A stretch of 35,994 bases of DNA from Bacteroidales bacterium. GTDB taxonomy: Bacteria; Bacteroidota; Bacteroidia; Bacteroidales; UBA932. The notes under the pieces are model-generated. The model was not told the origin of the DNA. It saw only the letters and a program-made list of their open reading frames with translations, and ran no database searches. Positions 15,631 through 23,422 of the stretch are shown piece by piece. Positions within the stretch are counted from its first letter, which is position 1. Each line of letters begins with the position of its first letter. Position numbers and translations under genes: made by a program. The stretch covers positions 1 to 35,994 of the forward strand of contig JAFUFS010000064.1 of NCBI GenBank assembly GCA_017469745.1. Reading direction: 5' to 3'.

Positions 15631-16629
15631 ATGAAAACTCGTAAACTAAGAACAATAGAAGTGTCAGCAATCGGACTTGGCTGCATGGGAATGAGCCATG
15701 CCTACGGAGCCCCGGCTGACAAGAAGGAGATGCTGGATCTCGTCGCTTTTGCCGTTGAGAACGGGGTAACCCTCTTCGACACTGCCGAGGTCTACGGCAC
15801 TCATGAAGAACCCCATCACAATGAAATGCTTATGGGGGAGGCTCTTGCTCCTTTCAGGAATAAGGTAAAGATCTCCTCGAAATTCGGCCTGCGTTTCGAC
15901 TATGACAGCAAGGAATGGAACCTTCCTGTAATTGCCGATTCCCGTCCCGAGACAATCCGTAAGAGTGTCGAGGGTTCGCTAAAGCGCCTGCGCACGGACC
16001 ACATCGACATTTATTTCCAGCACAGGACCGACCCTGCTGTAGAACCGGAGACGGTAGCCCAGGTGATGGCTGACCTTATCTCGGAGGGGAAGATCCTTGA
16101 GTGGGGAGTCTCGGAGGCTTCTGAGGATTACATCCGCCGTGCCCACGCAGTCACTCCTCTGGCCGCGGTTCAGAACAGATATTCAATGATGGCCCGCTGG
16201 CACGAGAAGATGTTCCCCATGTTGGAACAGCTGGGCATCGGCTACATGGCCTTTTCGCCGCTGGCAAACGGGCTCCTGAGCAAGCAGTATCATTCCGGCT
16301 GCTCTTTCGACAAGGCGACGGACTACAGGGCCGGAATGCCTCAGTTCAAAAAGGAGAGTTTCGAAGAGAATAAAGAGCTCTTTGCCCTGATTGACAGCCT
16401 TGCTGACAAGTACAACTCTACCCCTGCCCAGATTTCACTAGCCTGGATGCTCTGCAAGAAACCCTGGATCGTACCTATTCCCGGCACACGCAAGTTCTTC
16501 CGCCTGAAGGAGAACATCGGTGCCGTCGACATCAACATATCCCCGGAAGAAACAGCCGCAATCGACAGCGCTCTCGACACGATCCACATGAGCGAAGTCT
16601 ATGGCGGCACAAAAGTGATCAAACAATGA
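15631..16629 (+). CDS. Aldo/keto reductase
   Basis: 332 residues, normal for the AKR superfamily (YajO/YhdN-like branch). The TIM barrel begins with SAIGLGCMGMSHAYG. The catalytic tetrad is visible: D50 and Y55 (FDTAEVYG), K84 (SSKFGLR) and H131 (FQHRTDP). The C-terminal NADPH-binding part has WIVPIPGTRKFFRLKENIGA. It is cytoplasmic (no signal peptide) and should reduce an aldehyde or ketone with NADPH. It heads an operon with two esterases: its stop overlaps the next start as ATGA. Divergent placement from an AraC regulator matches many inducible AKR loci. The start ATG lies only a few bases after a CCTTTGC element, so the leader may be very short. Confidence 0.93.
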   Translation: MKTRKLRTIEVSAIGLGCMGMSHAYGAPADKKEMLDLVAFAVENGVTLFDTAEVYGTHEEPHHNEMLMGEALAPFRNKVKISSKFGLRFDYDSKEWNLPVIADSRPETIRKSVEGSLKRLRTDHIDIYFQHRTDPAVEPETVAQVMADLISEGKILEWGVSEASEDYIRRAHAVTPLAAVQNRYSMMARWHEKMFPMLEQLGIGYMAFSPLANGLLSKQYHSGCSFDKATDYRAGMPQFKKESFEENKELFALIDSLADKYNSTPAQISLAWMLCKKPWIVPIPGTRKFFRLKENIGAVDINISPEETAAIDSALDTIHMSEVYGGTKVIKQ

Positions 16630-18512
16630 AACGGACTTTATTCTTGATCTTTTCAATTTTCATCAGCCTGTCTGCCTGCTCATGCAACGGCGAAGAGATC
16701 CCTTCTTCGGGGCTCCAAAACCAGAATCAGGATGGACAAGTTCCATTCAGTATACATTTGACCGATGCCGTTCCTTCGGAGTACTTCCAGGCCGCCTCTG
16801 AACAGGGGAGGGTGGAACTGCTGTGGTACGATTCCAAGGACTACACATCTTCTTCGAAGCCGGCCACCCACAAACCTGCTTACGTCTATCTCCCTTACGG
16901 CTACAATCCTTCCCAAAAATACGACGTCATCTACCTCCTTCACGGTTGGACCGGTGTGGCTCAGGAATATTTCCTCGGCCGCGGCGGAAGCAGCAAGACT
17001 CCGCTGGTACATCTCCTTGACAACCTGATCCAGAGGAAGTTGTGCAGGCCTTTCATCGCAGTCTCTCCGACCTGGGACAAGGACAACCAGTCAAAGGATT
17101 GGGGAGTGAGTACCCGGGAGGCAGCCGTTTTCTCCCAGGAATATGTCAACGACCTCATACCTGCGGTAGAGACTCACTATTCCACTTATCTTACTGATCC
17201 TTCACCCGAAGGGATCATCGCTTCCAGAAGTCACCGTGCCATCGGAGGATTCTCTCTTGGCAGCATCACCACCTGGTACGTATTCGAACAAGCTTTCCCG
17301 TACAGCAGATGGTATCTTCCCATGAGCGGTGACAACTGGAGCCAGGGCATGTTCGGAGGAGCTTCCCGTCCGGATGAGACTGCCAGGTTCCTGGCTGACC
17401 TTGTGAATGCTTCTCCATTCAAGAACGACTTCTATGTCTGGTATGCGGTGGGTACGGATGACGTGCGTATCGACCAGACTCACAACCAGGCTCTTGCAAT
17501 GTCCAAGCTGACCGAAACCTTCAATTCTTCAAACTTTTCTTACCATCAGAAGGAAGGCGGACGGCACGACTTCAATGCAGTTTGGGAGTTCATCTACAAT
17601 GCATTCCCGTTCTTTTTCTCTCCTGTGAACGGAGAAGTCGCTGTCACTAAGAGTTTCAGCCGTTCATCCAAGATCTCCGACGTGGTCACTGATCCTGCTT
17701 TCGAAGGTTTCGGCCGACTCTTGTTTCCGGTGAACTCGAGTTATTACAACGGAAGTACCCTGGGTGATCTGAGGCTTGCCTGGTACAATTACATCGACCC
17801 TGACAAGACTGTTGAAATCGTCAACACGCTGAAGTCAAGGTCCGATGCGGGACAGAATGTCTTCTATGACATCTATTCAGAATCCGAGAAGGCCTCAGAT
17901 CCGGCCAAACGCAACACTGGACTGTTCTTTTTCCCAGGGAAAAACGGTGCCAAAACGGCTATCTGCAATGCCGGTGGCGGCTTTGCCTATGTCGGTGCCA
18001 TGCATGACAGTTTTCCACATGCTTTGGAACTGTCCAAGAAGGGGTACAATGCTTTCGCCCTGATCTATCGTCCGGGCTGGAACACAGCGATGGAAGATCT
18101 TGGGAGGGCAATCAAGCTCCTGGAAGCCAGTGCTGACGATCTTGGCATCAACATGAAAGACTACTCCCTCTGGGGAGGCAGTGCAGGAGCCAGGATGGCG
18201 GCGACTCTTGGCAGTTACGGCCCTTCTGAATATGGTACCGGCCGCGCCGGAGCCGTTGTGATGCAGTACACCGGCCATGGTGAATGGACTCGCAATGACC
18301 CGCCGACTTATGCCTGCTGCGGGACTTCTGATGGAATCGCATCCTGGCAAGGAATGAAAAGCCGCCTTGAGAATATGGCTTCAGCCGGGATACCGACAGA
18401 ATTCCACTCTTATCAGGGACTGCCTCACGGCTTCGGCCTTGGGACCGGCACCGTCGCTGAGGGATGGATAGATGATGCAGTAATATTTTGGGAAACAAAC
18501 ACGAAAAACTGA
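16626..18512 (+). CDS. Two-domain alpha/beta-hydrolase lipoprotein (esterase D-like plus second esterase)
   Basis: 628 residues. A lipobox signal (FISLSAC18) is followed by two hydrolase domains. Domain 1 (about 60-335) is esterase-D/feruloyl-esterase-like: YVYLPYGYNPSQKYDVIYLLHG, nucleophile S210 in GGFSLGS, His314 in GGRHDF. Domain 2 (about 400-625) resembles BD-FAE/acetyl-xylan-esterase-type lipases: NAGGGFAYVGAMHD, nucleophile S519 in GGSAGAR, Asp near 569 and His601 in GLPHGFG. Both triads look complete, so the protein may remove two ester types (for example feruloyl and acetyl groups from xylan); the pairing with an AKR suggests small aromatic or acyl products, which is inference. It is coupled by ATGA to the AKR gene and by TGATG to the next hydrolase. 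Confidence 0.87.
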   Translation: MKRTLFLIFSIFISLSACSCNGEEIPSSGLQNQNQDGQVPFSIHLTDAVPSEYFQAASEQGRVELLWYDSKDYTSSSKPATHKPAYVYLPYGYNPSQKYDVIYLLHGWTGVAQEYFLGRGGSSKTPLVHLLDNLIQRKLCRPFIAVSPTWDKDNQSKDWGVSTREAAVFSQEYVNDLIPAVETHYSTYLTDPSPEGIIASRSHRAIGGFSLGSITTWYVFEQAFPYSRWYLPMSGDNWSQGMFGGASRPDETARFLADLVNASPFKNDFYVWYAVGTDDVRIDQTHNQALAMSKLTETFNSSNFSYHQKEGGRHDFNAVWEFIYNAFPFFFSPVNGEVAVTKSFSRSSKISDVVTDPAFEGFGRLLFPVNSSYYNGSTLGDLRLAWYNYIDPDKTVEIVNTLKSRSDAGQNVFYDIYSESEKASDPAKRNTGLFFFPGKNGAKTAICNAGGGFAYVGAMHDSFPHALELSKKGYNAFALIYRPGWNTAMEDLGRAIKLLEASADDLGINMKDYSLWGGSAGARMAATLGSYGPSEYGTGRAGAVVMQYTGHGEWTRNDPPTYACCGTSDGIASWQGMKSRLENMASAGIPTEFHSYQGLPHGFGLGTGTVAEGWIDDAVIFWETNTKN

Positions 18513-19582
18513 TGAAAAAGATAGTTGTACTTATAATGATTTCACTTGGTATTATGGCAAAAGCACAGACTTACGGGGACGAGGGCCCTACTTTGACACC
18601 AAATGCTTTCGGGCTGGTTTATGAAGATGCGATCAGCGAAAATGTTCCCGGGAAGGTGAACATGCACCGGGTCAGCTACAAGATCGACGGAATAGATGTG
18701 GTTGCGAATGTCTACACACCGAGATTCTTCGCTGGCGCTCAGAATGACAAATTGCTTCCTGCGATAGTTGTGGCACATCCCAACGGTGGCAGCAAGGATC
18801 AGGTCGCCGGACTTTATGCCCAGAAACTTGCCGAGGCAGGCTTCGTGACCATCGCTTTCGACGCCCGTTATCAGGGAGAAAGCGGAGGAATGCCGCGCCG
18901 CACAGACAAGCCCGCCAACCGCATGGGCGACATCATGGGCGCTGTGGATTATATTCAAAACTATCCGGGAGTCGATCCGGAACGTATCGGGGCTTTCGGA
19001 ATCTGCGGCGGTGGAGGTTATACCTTCGCTACTGCGCAGGTGGACAAGCGCATCAAGGCCGTGGGGACATTGAGCCTTTTCAACACTGGTGATGTCCGCA
19101 GGAACGGCTACATGCGCACTCAGATGAATAATATCGCCGAGCGTCAGCGTGAGGCTAGCCTGGCCCGTCAGGCGGAGGCCGCAGGAGCGGAACCGGAACT
19201 TGCCGGATTCATGAACTGGACACCGGAAGAAGCCCGCCAGATAAAGGTTGACCTCTACCGTGACGGTTACTTCTACTATGGTGTAACTCACAAGAGTCCA
19301 AATGCTCCCGGAACTTATTTGAAGAGTTCGTTGATGGACATGATGGCCTGGGATGCCACAGACCATGCCGACCTTATCGACCAGCCACTTCTGATCATTG
19401 CCGGCGAGATTGCCGACAGCCGCTATATGTCCGAGGAGGCTTTCGCCAAAGCTTCCGGCACAGCTGACAAGGAACTTTTCATAGTTCCCGGTGCCACTCA
19501 CATCCGAACCTATTTCGTTCCTGAGTATGTAGATCGGATCTCATCCAAGATTATAGATTTTTTCACCAAAAAACTTTTATGA
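18512..19582 (+). CDS. Exported alpha/beta-hydrolase with Cys nucleophile elbow (YcjY/dienelactone hydrolase-like)
   Basis: 356 residues from ATG 18512, which overlaps the preceding stop (TGATG) and gives a clean Sec signal (MKKIVVLIMISLGIMAKAQ); the longer frame from 18488 would bury it. The fold is an alpha/beta-hydrolase: AIVVAHPNGGSKDQ (oxyanion region), FDARYQGESGG, and a nucleophile elbow FGICGGGGY with Cys165 in place of Ser, as in dienelactone hydrolases. The C-terminal Asp (AGEIADSRYM) and His (GATHIRTYF) complete the triad. YcjY-like proteins share this arrangement. Located third in the AKR operon, it probably acts in the periplasm on an ester released or made by the neighbours. The substrate is unknown. 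Confidence 0.87.
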   Translation: MKKIVVLIMISLGIMAKAQTYGDEGPTLTPNAFGLVYEDAISENVPGKVNMHRVSYKIDGIDVVANVYTPRFFAGAQNDKLLPAIVVAHPNGGSKDQVAGLYAQKLAEAGFVTIAFDARYQGESGGMPRRTDKPANRMGDIMGAVDYIQNYPGVDPERIGAFGICGGGGYTFATAQVDKRIKAVGTLSLFNTGDVRRNGYMRTQMNNIAERQREASLARQAEAAGAEPELAGFMNWTPEEARQIKVDLYRDGYFYYGVTHKSPNAPGTYLKSSLMDMMAWDATDHADLIDQPLLIIAGEIADSRYMSEEAFAKASGTADKELFIVPGATHIRTYFVPEYVDRISSKIIDFFTKKLL

Positions 19583-19740
19583 TTCTTGCTTTGTCAGCTT
19601 GCGCGCAGCAGGCCAAGATTCCTACCGTAACCCAGAACTCCGTGGAATCAACAAGGAGGACCCGTTCTTCAAGATGCCCGGCCAGAGAGTGCGCCGCATG
19701 TCCGAGAACAGCAACACAGTCCCGGATTTCAACCGGTAGC
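19579..19740 (+). pseudogene. Degenerate remnant of a small lipoprotein gene
   Basis: ATG 19579 overlaps the hydrolase stop as ATGA and opens with MILALSACAQQ, a shortened lipobox. After about 11 codons the protein-like reading moves to another frame (shift of -1 or +2), where 19611-19740 reads QDSYRNPELRGINKEDPFF and continues to a TAG with normal codon use. In the first frame the rest is Arg/Ser/Cys-rich and unlike a protein. This fits a gene shortened by deletion or broken by a frameshift. The parent family is not recognised. A real 60-residue product from the first frame (to 19761) cannot be ruled out. Confidence 0.35.
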
Positions 19741-19763
19741 CCAGAAATAGCAATACAATAAAG

Positions 19764-19791
19764 GACGGTGTCCGTTTCGGGCACCGTCTTT
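19764..19791. terminator. Bidirectional rho-independent terminator
   Basis: GACGGTG at 19764-19770 pairs with CACCGTC at 19782-19788, extended by a few more bases, around a short loop. The plus-strand side continues with TTTCT and the minus-strand side with CTTTATT. It sits between the plus-strand AKR operon and the minus-strand flavodoxin operon and can serve both. Confidence 0.75.
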
Positions 19792-19809
19792 CTCATATGG
19801 ATAAGGCAG

Positions 19810-20388
19810 TTATTTGTCCAGTCCAAGGCTCTCCAGCCATTTGTCTACTTGAGGTTTCTTGCCTTCGAGGTTTTTGCCGCCCATTTCCTTGGTTGTGATG
19901 CACAGACCATCCTTGTGCTGAGCAGAAGGCGTGACCTTTACGATGTCCTTGAGAGTGTTGTACTCTGCAGTGTAGGCCGTGCAGAACGGAATAACCGTCT
20001 TGCCGGAGAAGTCAAGGCCTGATTTCTCAAGGAAAGTGAACACCGGCATTGGTGCCGTGTACCACCAGACGGGGACGGCAACAATGATTGTTCCATATTG
20101 GTCAAAGTTCTGGGGGAGGCCTTTGATCGTGGGATATATCTTTTCATCCACTTCCTTCTTGGCCTCTACTGTACAAGGATCATATTCAGCAGGATAAGGT
20201 TTCTCACGCTCGATCCTGAACAGATCAGCCCCGGTCTTCTCAGCGATGTAGTTTGCCATCACTTCCGTATTGTGGCTCCAGCTGAACCAGGCTACTAAGG
20301 TTTTGTTCTCGTTCACTTTCTTGTTGTTTTGGGCGCAGGCGGTGAGGCTCATCAGCGCTGCCGCCGCAAGAATCAGATGCTTATTCAT
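19810..20388 (-). CDS. Flavodoxin-like lipoprotein
   Basis: 192 residues. A signal with lipobox SLTAC18 predicts export and lipid anchoring. The mature part is flavodoxin-like: KTLVAWFSWSHNTEVMANYI (FMN phosphate loop in a modified form), IIVAVPVWWYTAPMPVFTFLE (the typical WWYxxP loop) and GKTVIPFCTAYTAEYN near the third FMN loop. Flavodoxins of this FldA-unlike branch bind FMN and reduce quinones or act as electron carriers. The start overlaps the end of the upstream hydrolase gene by 8 bases, so it is the last member of a four-gene operon (EFR1 protein, bicupin, hydrolase, flavodoxin). An exported flavodoxin must acquire FMN outside the cytoplasm, which is unusual. Confidence 0.85.
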   Translation of the reverse strand: MNKHLILAAAALMSLTACAQNNKKVNENKTLVAWFSWSHNTEVMANYIAEKTGADLFRIEREKPYPAEYDPCTVEAKKEVDEKIYPTIKGLPQNFDQYGTIIVAVPVWWYTAPMPVFTFLEKSGLDFSGKTVIPFCTAYTAEYNTLKDIVKVTPSAQHKDGLCITTKEMGGKNLEGKKPQVDKWLESLGLDK

Positions 20389-21427
20389 TAGTAATAGTTA
20401 TCAACCATTTTTCAATGTAATCGGCGATCACGTCATTGTTCTTTTCCTGGAACATGAAGTGGCTGTTGCCGGTGATGCCTTCGTCGGGAAGATAGACGAC
20501 TTTGGCGCTGCCGCCGTCGGAATTGTAGTGCTCAGCGAAGTCGCGGCACTGGTTAAGTACCATCTGCCAGAAGCCGGTGGACTGGATGTCTTCAGGACCG
20601 TTCTCAATGTAATCTCCGAATAGGAAGAGCATGGGTACTTTTGCGTTGAGGAACTTCTGGTACTCCGGCGATCCCACCATAGGACCGAATCCTGGTTCTA
20701 CGGCGATTACTGCTGCAATATTATCAACGTCCGTGGCCCAGCCAACGCGGCCGCCCTGTGAATGGGTGATGTAGATGCTCTTCTTGCCGGTGATGGCCTT
20801 TACATCTGCCAGGACAGCGCTCAGGGCTCGTCCAAGAAGCGGTTCGTCATAATTGCCGGTGTTAGGAGTCATCTGGCAGAAGAATTGGTTCTGGGCCTCG
20901 GCGCCTTCAGGGAACTGCGAGCCCTCATAACGCTCAGGAGCCACTCGGCCGATGCGGAAATGGGTGTACCAGGCTTGCTCTCCGACTTTGAACTTGTCTC
21001 CGTCCACATCGCCGGGATCTGTGACAATATATTCAGTAGCACCTGCAGCTCCGCGTCTTGGCTGATCCACCAGGAACACTCCGTAGCCTTTCTTTAGGAA
21101 CAAGTCGCTCCAGCCTTCGCGTCCGTCCGGGGTAGCCTGCCAGCCGGTGCGGGTCTGGCCGTAACCATGGAGGAATACGATGGGCTGACCGTTGCCATCT
21201 GCCGGAATCTGATAGAAGGTGTTGGCGTGGTCCACGTGGGTGGTGGTCCCGGCGCGGGTCGCGTCCATCCAGTTCTGTGCGGGATTATAGTCTCCGGGGA
21301 TAGGAGCCGTGACGGTTCCGCCGGATGAAAAAACGCCTTGTTTTTCAATGACAATGCCTTCGGGGGCATTGTTGCAGCAGGCGGCAAAGGCAACTGCGGC
21401 TGCAAGGAGTACGAGTGCTTTTTTCAT
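20381..21427 (-). CDS. Exported alpha/beta-hydrolase (esterase) lipoprotein
   Basis: 348 residues. The signal ends with AAFAACC-type lipobox (VAFAAC17). The hydrolase core shows IVFLHGYGQTRTGW (oxyanion HG), FLVDQPRRGAAG, nucleophile S223 in ITHSQGG, Asp near 272 or 315 and His323 in NSHFMF. The family (alpha/beta-hydrolase, often annotated esterase) commonly neighbours cupin and flavodoxin genes in Bacteroidota and Proteobacteria. Its ATG overlaps the stop of the bicupin gene by one base (TAATG) and its end overlaps the flavodoxin start, so all are translated together. It is likely periplasmic. The substrate is unknown; a small ester or lactone is plausible. Confidence 0.87.
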   Translation of the reverse strand: MKKALVLLAAAVAFAACCNNAPEGIVIEKQGVFSSGGTVTAPIPGDYNPAQNWMDATRAGTTTHVDHANTFYQIPADGNGQPIVFLHGYGQTRTGWQATPDGREGWSDLFLKKGYGVFLVDQPRRGAAGATEYIVTDPGDVDGDKFKVGEQAWYTHFRIGRVAPERYEGSQFPEGAEAQNQFFCQMTPNTGNYDEPLLGRALSAVLADVKAITGKKSIYITHSQGGRVGWATDVDNIAAVIAVEPGFGPMVGSPEYQKFLNAKVPMLFLFGDYIENGPEDIQSTGFWQMVLNQCRDFAEHYNSDGGSAKVVYLPDEGITGNSHFMFQEKNNDVIADYIEKWLITITNE

Positions 21428-22341
21428 TATTCTTTGGGTAACTTGTTGTATTCTTCTTCAGGAAGGAAGTCGAACCACTCCACACCTGGCTTGTTCGGAT
21501 TGGCATTGGCAGCGAGGTGGGCGAAACGGCTGCCTGGAGCGGCTCCGTGCCAGTGCTTGACACCCGGAGGGCACATTGCCACATCGCCCGGATGCAGGAC
21601 TTCGACCGGCTGCCCTTCGATCTGGTGATAGCCGACTCCGTCGGTGACGATCAGAACCTGCCCGCCGGCGTGAGTGTGCCAGGCATTGTAGACACCTGGT
21701 TCGAAGATTACATTGTGGATTCCGGGGCAGTCTGCTACATTGGGAGTGCCGAGGGTGTTGCCAAGGTGGATTGGACCATTAAAAGTGGGGAGAGTGATCG
21801 CCTCGGCAGGGGCCGCGAACATCATTCCGTCCAGGCCAGGGGAGTGGGAATATTCTTCCAGAACAGCATTGTTGTAGTCTTCATCCGAAAGAGTGTTGTC
21901 TTCATCTAAATGTGTTTCAGGCTGCCAGGCCGCATCGTAGATGACAATTTGGGAGAACCAATTGTCCTTAGTAGCCCCATGCCAGTGACGTACGCCTGCA
22001 GGAATCTGAAGCACATCGCCTTTGCGAAGAATCTGTGCAGGCTTGCCCTCTTCCTGGTAGAGTCCTACGCCTCCGGTGACCAGAACCACCATGCCGCCAT
22101 GACGGTGCCAGGTGCTGTGCGATCCCGGGGCAAAGGTTATGTTGTTCGTGGCCGGGAAGTTGAACAAAGTGTCAGGCCTGATCATGGACTGAAGATATGC
22201 TTCTCCGGTAAATGGTGGGGAAGGAAGCTGGTTCCCAAAAGGGAAGCTCAGGTCCTCTTTACTGACGGTGCCTTCTGTCCTGCTTACGCATGAAACAAAA
22301 CAAGAAAGAGCAATTGCGCTGAAGATGAAGAACTTTTTCAT
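21427..22341 (-). CDS. Bicupin lipoprotein
   Basis: 304 residues. A lipobox signal (FVSC in ALSCFVSCVS) is followed by two cupin domains, about 60-160 and 190-290. Each shows a full metal motif: FAPGSHSTWHRHGG with IPAGVRHWHG, and FEPGVYNAWHTHAGG with CPPGVKHWHG. The two halves are clearly related and both keep the His residues, so two metal sites are likely. Related single cupins are often fused to or placed beside carboxymuconolactone-decarboxylase-like proteins and handle small oxidised compounds. Here it follows the EFR1 gene by 9 bases and precedes the esterase by overlap. It is likely exported. The reaction is unknown (dioxygenase, isomerase or sensor are all possible). Confidence 0.87.
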   Translation of the reverse strand: MKKFFIFSAIALSCFVSCVSRTEGTVSKEDLSFPFGNQLPSPPFTGEAYLQSMIRPDTLFNFPATNNITFAPGSHSTWHRHGGMVVLVTGGVGLYQEEGKPAQILRKGDVLQIPAGVRHWHGATKDNWFSQIVIYDAAWQPETHLDEDNTLSDEDYNNAVLEEYSHSPGLDGMMFAAPAEAITLPTFNGPIHLGNTLGTPNVADCPGIHNVIFEPGVYNAWHTHAGGQVLIVTDGVGYHQIEGQPVEVLHPGDVAMCPPGVKHWHGAAPGSRFAHLAANANPNKPGVEWFDFLPEEEYNKLPKE

Positions 22342-22350
22342 TGGATACGA

Positions 22351-23247
22351 TTACTGTCTGTTTGAGCGGATGATTTCGTTCAGGGATATGTTCGGGTTGC
22401 GGTAGCGGGCTTCGGGATTGCGCTCTCCGGGCCTGCCTTCACGAGCCGAACGGAGGGTCAGGGCCTTCTGGGGGCAGTTGTGGACACATGCGAGACAATA
22501 TTCACACATCCCTCCGATCTTCAGTCCTCTGTCTGTCAGGGAGAAGTTCTTGTGAGGGCAGACGTTCGCACAAGTGAGGCACTCGATGCAGCGGTCCTCC
22601 TTGACCTGCAGGAGTTTGTCAGCCGTCATGTTGAAGTGGGCGTCCTGAAGGCGTTTGAGCCCCTCTTCGTTGAACCATCCCATGTCAGACGGCAGGATGA
22701 ACTGCTTGTGGGATCCCAGGTCATCGAGGATCTTTGCCAGGTTCTCATCGACATGCTTGTCGATGGTCATCTGCTGGTTCATGTCGAAAACCGGCAGGTA
22801 GTTGTCTACCATCAGGATGGTGTTGACATAATTGTTCTTTACTCCATTTTCTCCGGCGAACTTGTTCCACCACTCGGCGACATTGACGCATGCGTTGCCG
22901 AAGGTGATGACGGAGAATATGTAAGGGGCTTCAAACTTAGCCTTCTTTACGAATTCACGCACGATTAGTGGAGCGGAGGCAGCATAGTCCGGGAAGACGA
23001 AGCCGATCTCGTCCGCCTTGTACGAAAGATCTTTTTTCTTAAGCTCCTGGGGGATGCTCAAGGGGTTGTCCGACAGCTGTTTGGCTACAAAAAGGGAATT
23101 GCCTGTCGCGGTAAAATAGAAGACCAGCCTTTTCTTTCCTTTGGAGCGGTCTTTTAAGATGGCGGCATGAGTAAGTGGAGCAATTCCAGCCATTGCAACG
23201 GCAGCCAATGAGGCTCCCATCGTCTTAAGTGCATCTCTTCTGTCCAT
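22351..23247 (-). CDS. Tat-exported EFR1-type protein (flavodoxin-like domain plus two [4Fe-4S] clusters)
   Basis: 298 residues from ATG 23247, which gives a twin-arginine signal MDRRDALKTMGAS followed by a hydrophobic stretch; a longer frame to 23334 exists but has no signal character. The N-terminal domain has FYFTATGNS (45-51 region), the FMN loop of EFR1/flavodoxin-like proteins, and IGFVFPDYAASAPLIVREFV. The C-terminal ferredoxin domain has C220-C223-C226-C230 (CIECLTCANVC) and C248-C251-C254-C258 (CEYCLACVHNC), i.e. two [4Fe-4S] clusters. Tat export of a folded, cofactor-loaded electron carrier fits well. It is first in the operon with bicupin, esterase and flavodoxin lipoprotein and may feed electrons to that flavodoxin (inference). 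Confidence 0.88.
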   Translation of the reverse strand: MDRRDALKTMGASLAAVAMAGIAPLTHAAILKDRSKGKKRLVFYFTATGNSLFVAKQLSDNPLSIPQELKKKDLSYKADEIGFVFPDYAASAPLIVREFVKKAKFEAPYIFSVITFGNACVNVAEWWNKFAGENGVKNNYVNTILMVDNYLPVFDMNQQMTIDKHVDENLAKILDDLGSHKQFILPSDMGWFNEEGLKRLQDAHFNMTADKLLQVKEDRCIECLTCANVCPHKNFSLTDRGLKIGGMCEYCLACVHNCPQKALTLRSAREGRPGERNPEARYRNPNISLNEIIRSNRQ

Positions 23248-23309
23248 GTTCGTTTTTTTACTGAATAATGATCCTTTGCAAAGATCGTGAACAGTTCTTT
23301 TCATGCACT

Positions 23310-23335
23310 TGTGCTTTTTTCCGAAAAAAGGCACA
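23310..23335. repeat. Imperfect inverted repeat upstream of the EFR1 operon
   Basis: TGTGCTTTTTT and AAAAAAGGCACA flank a CCG centre, with one extra G in the right arm. It lies 60-90 bases before the EFR1 start and may be an operator or a weak hairpin. Nearer the gene, a GATCTTTGC element on the minus strand resembles a -7 box. Confidence 0.4.
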
Positions 23336-23361
23336 ATTATTCAGAATCTGCGAAAAGCAAG

Positions 23362-23395
23362 TGACGGCCAGCAATCGGATGATTGATGACCGTCA
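23362..23395 (-). terminator. Hairpin after the DUF362 gene, possible terminator
   Basis: On the minus strand TGACGG pairs with CCGTCA and CAATC pairs with GATTG, giving an interrupted stem downstream of the DUF362 stop (23423). The following bases (CTTGCTTTTC) are moderately T-rich. Confidence 0.45.
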
Positions 23396-23422
23396 TGCTC
23401 TGATTTGTAAAGTCAGGATCGA

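Noticed and set aside
18542..19501. Minus-strand open frame of 319 codons opposite the Cys-type hydrolase
   Set aside because: Antisense shadow without recognisable motifs.
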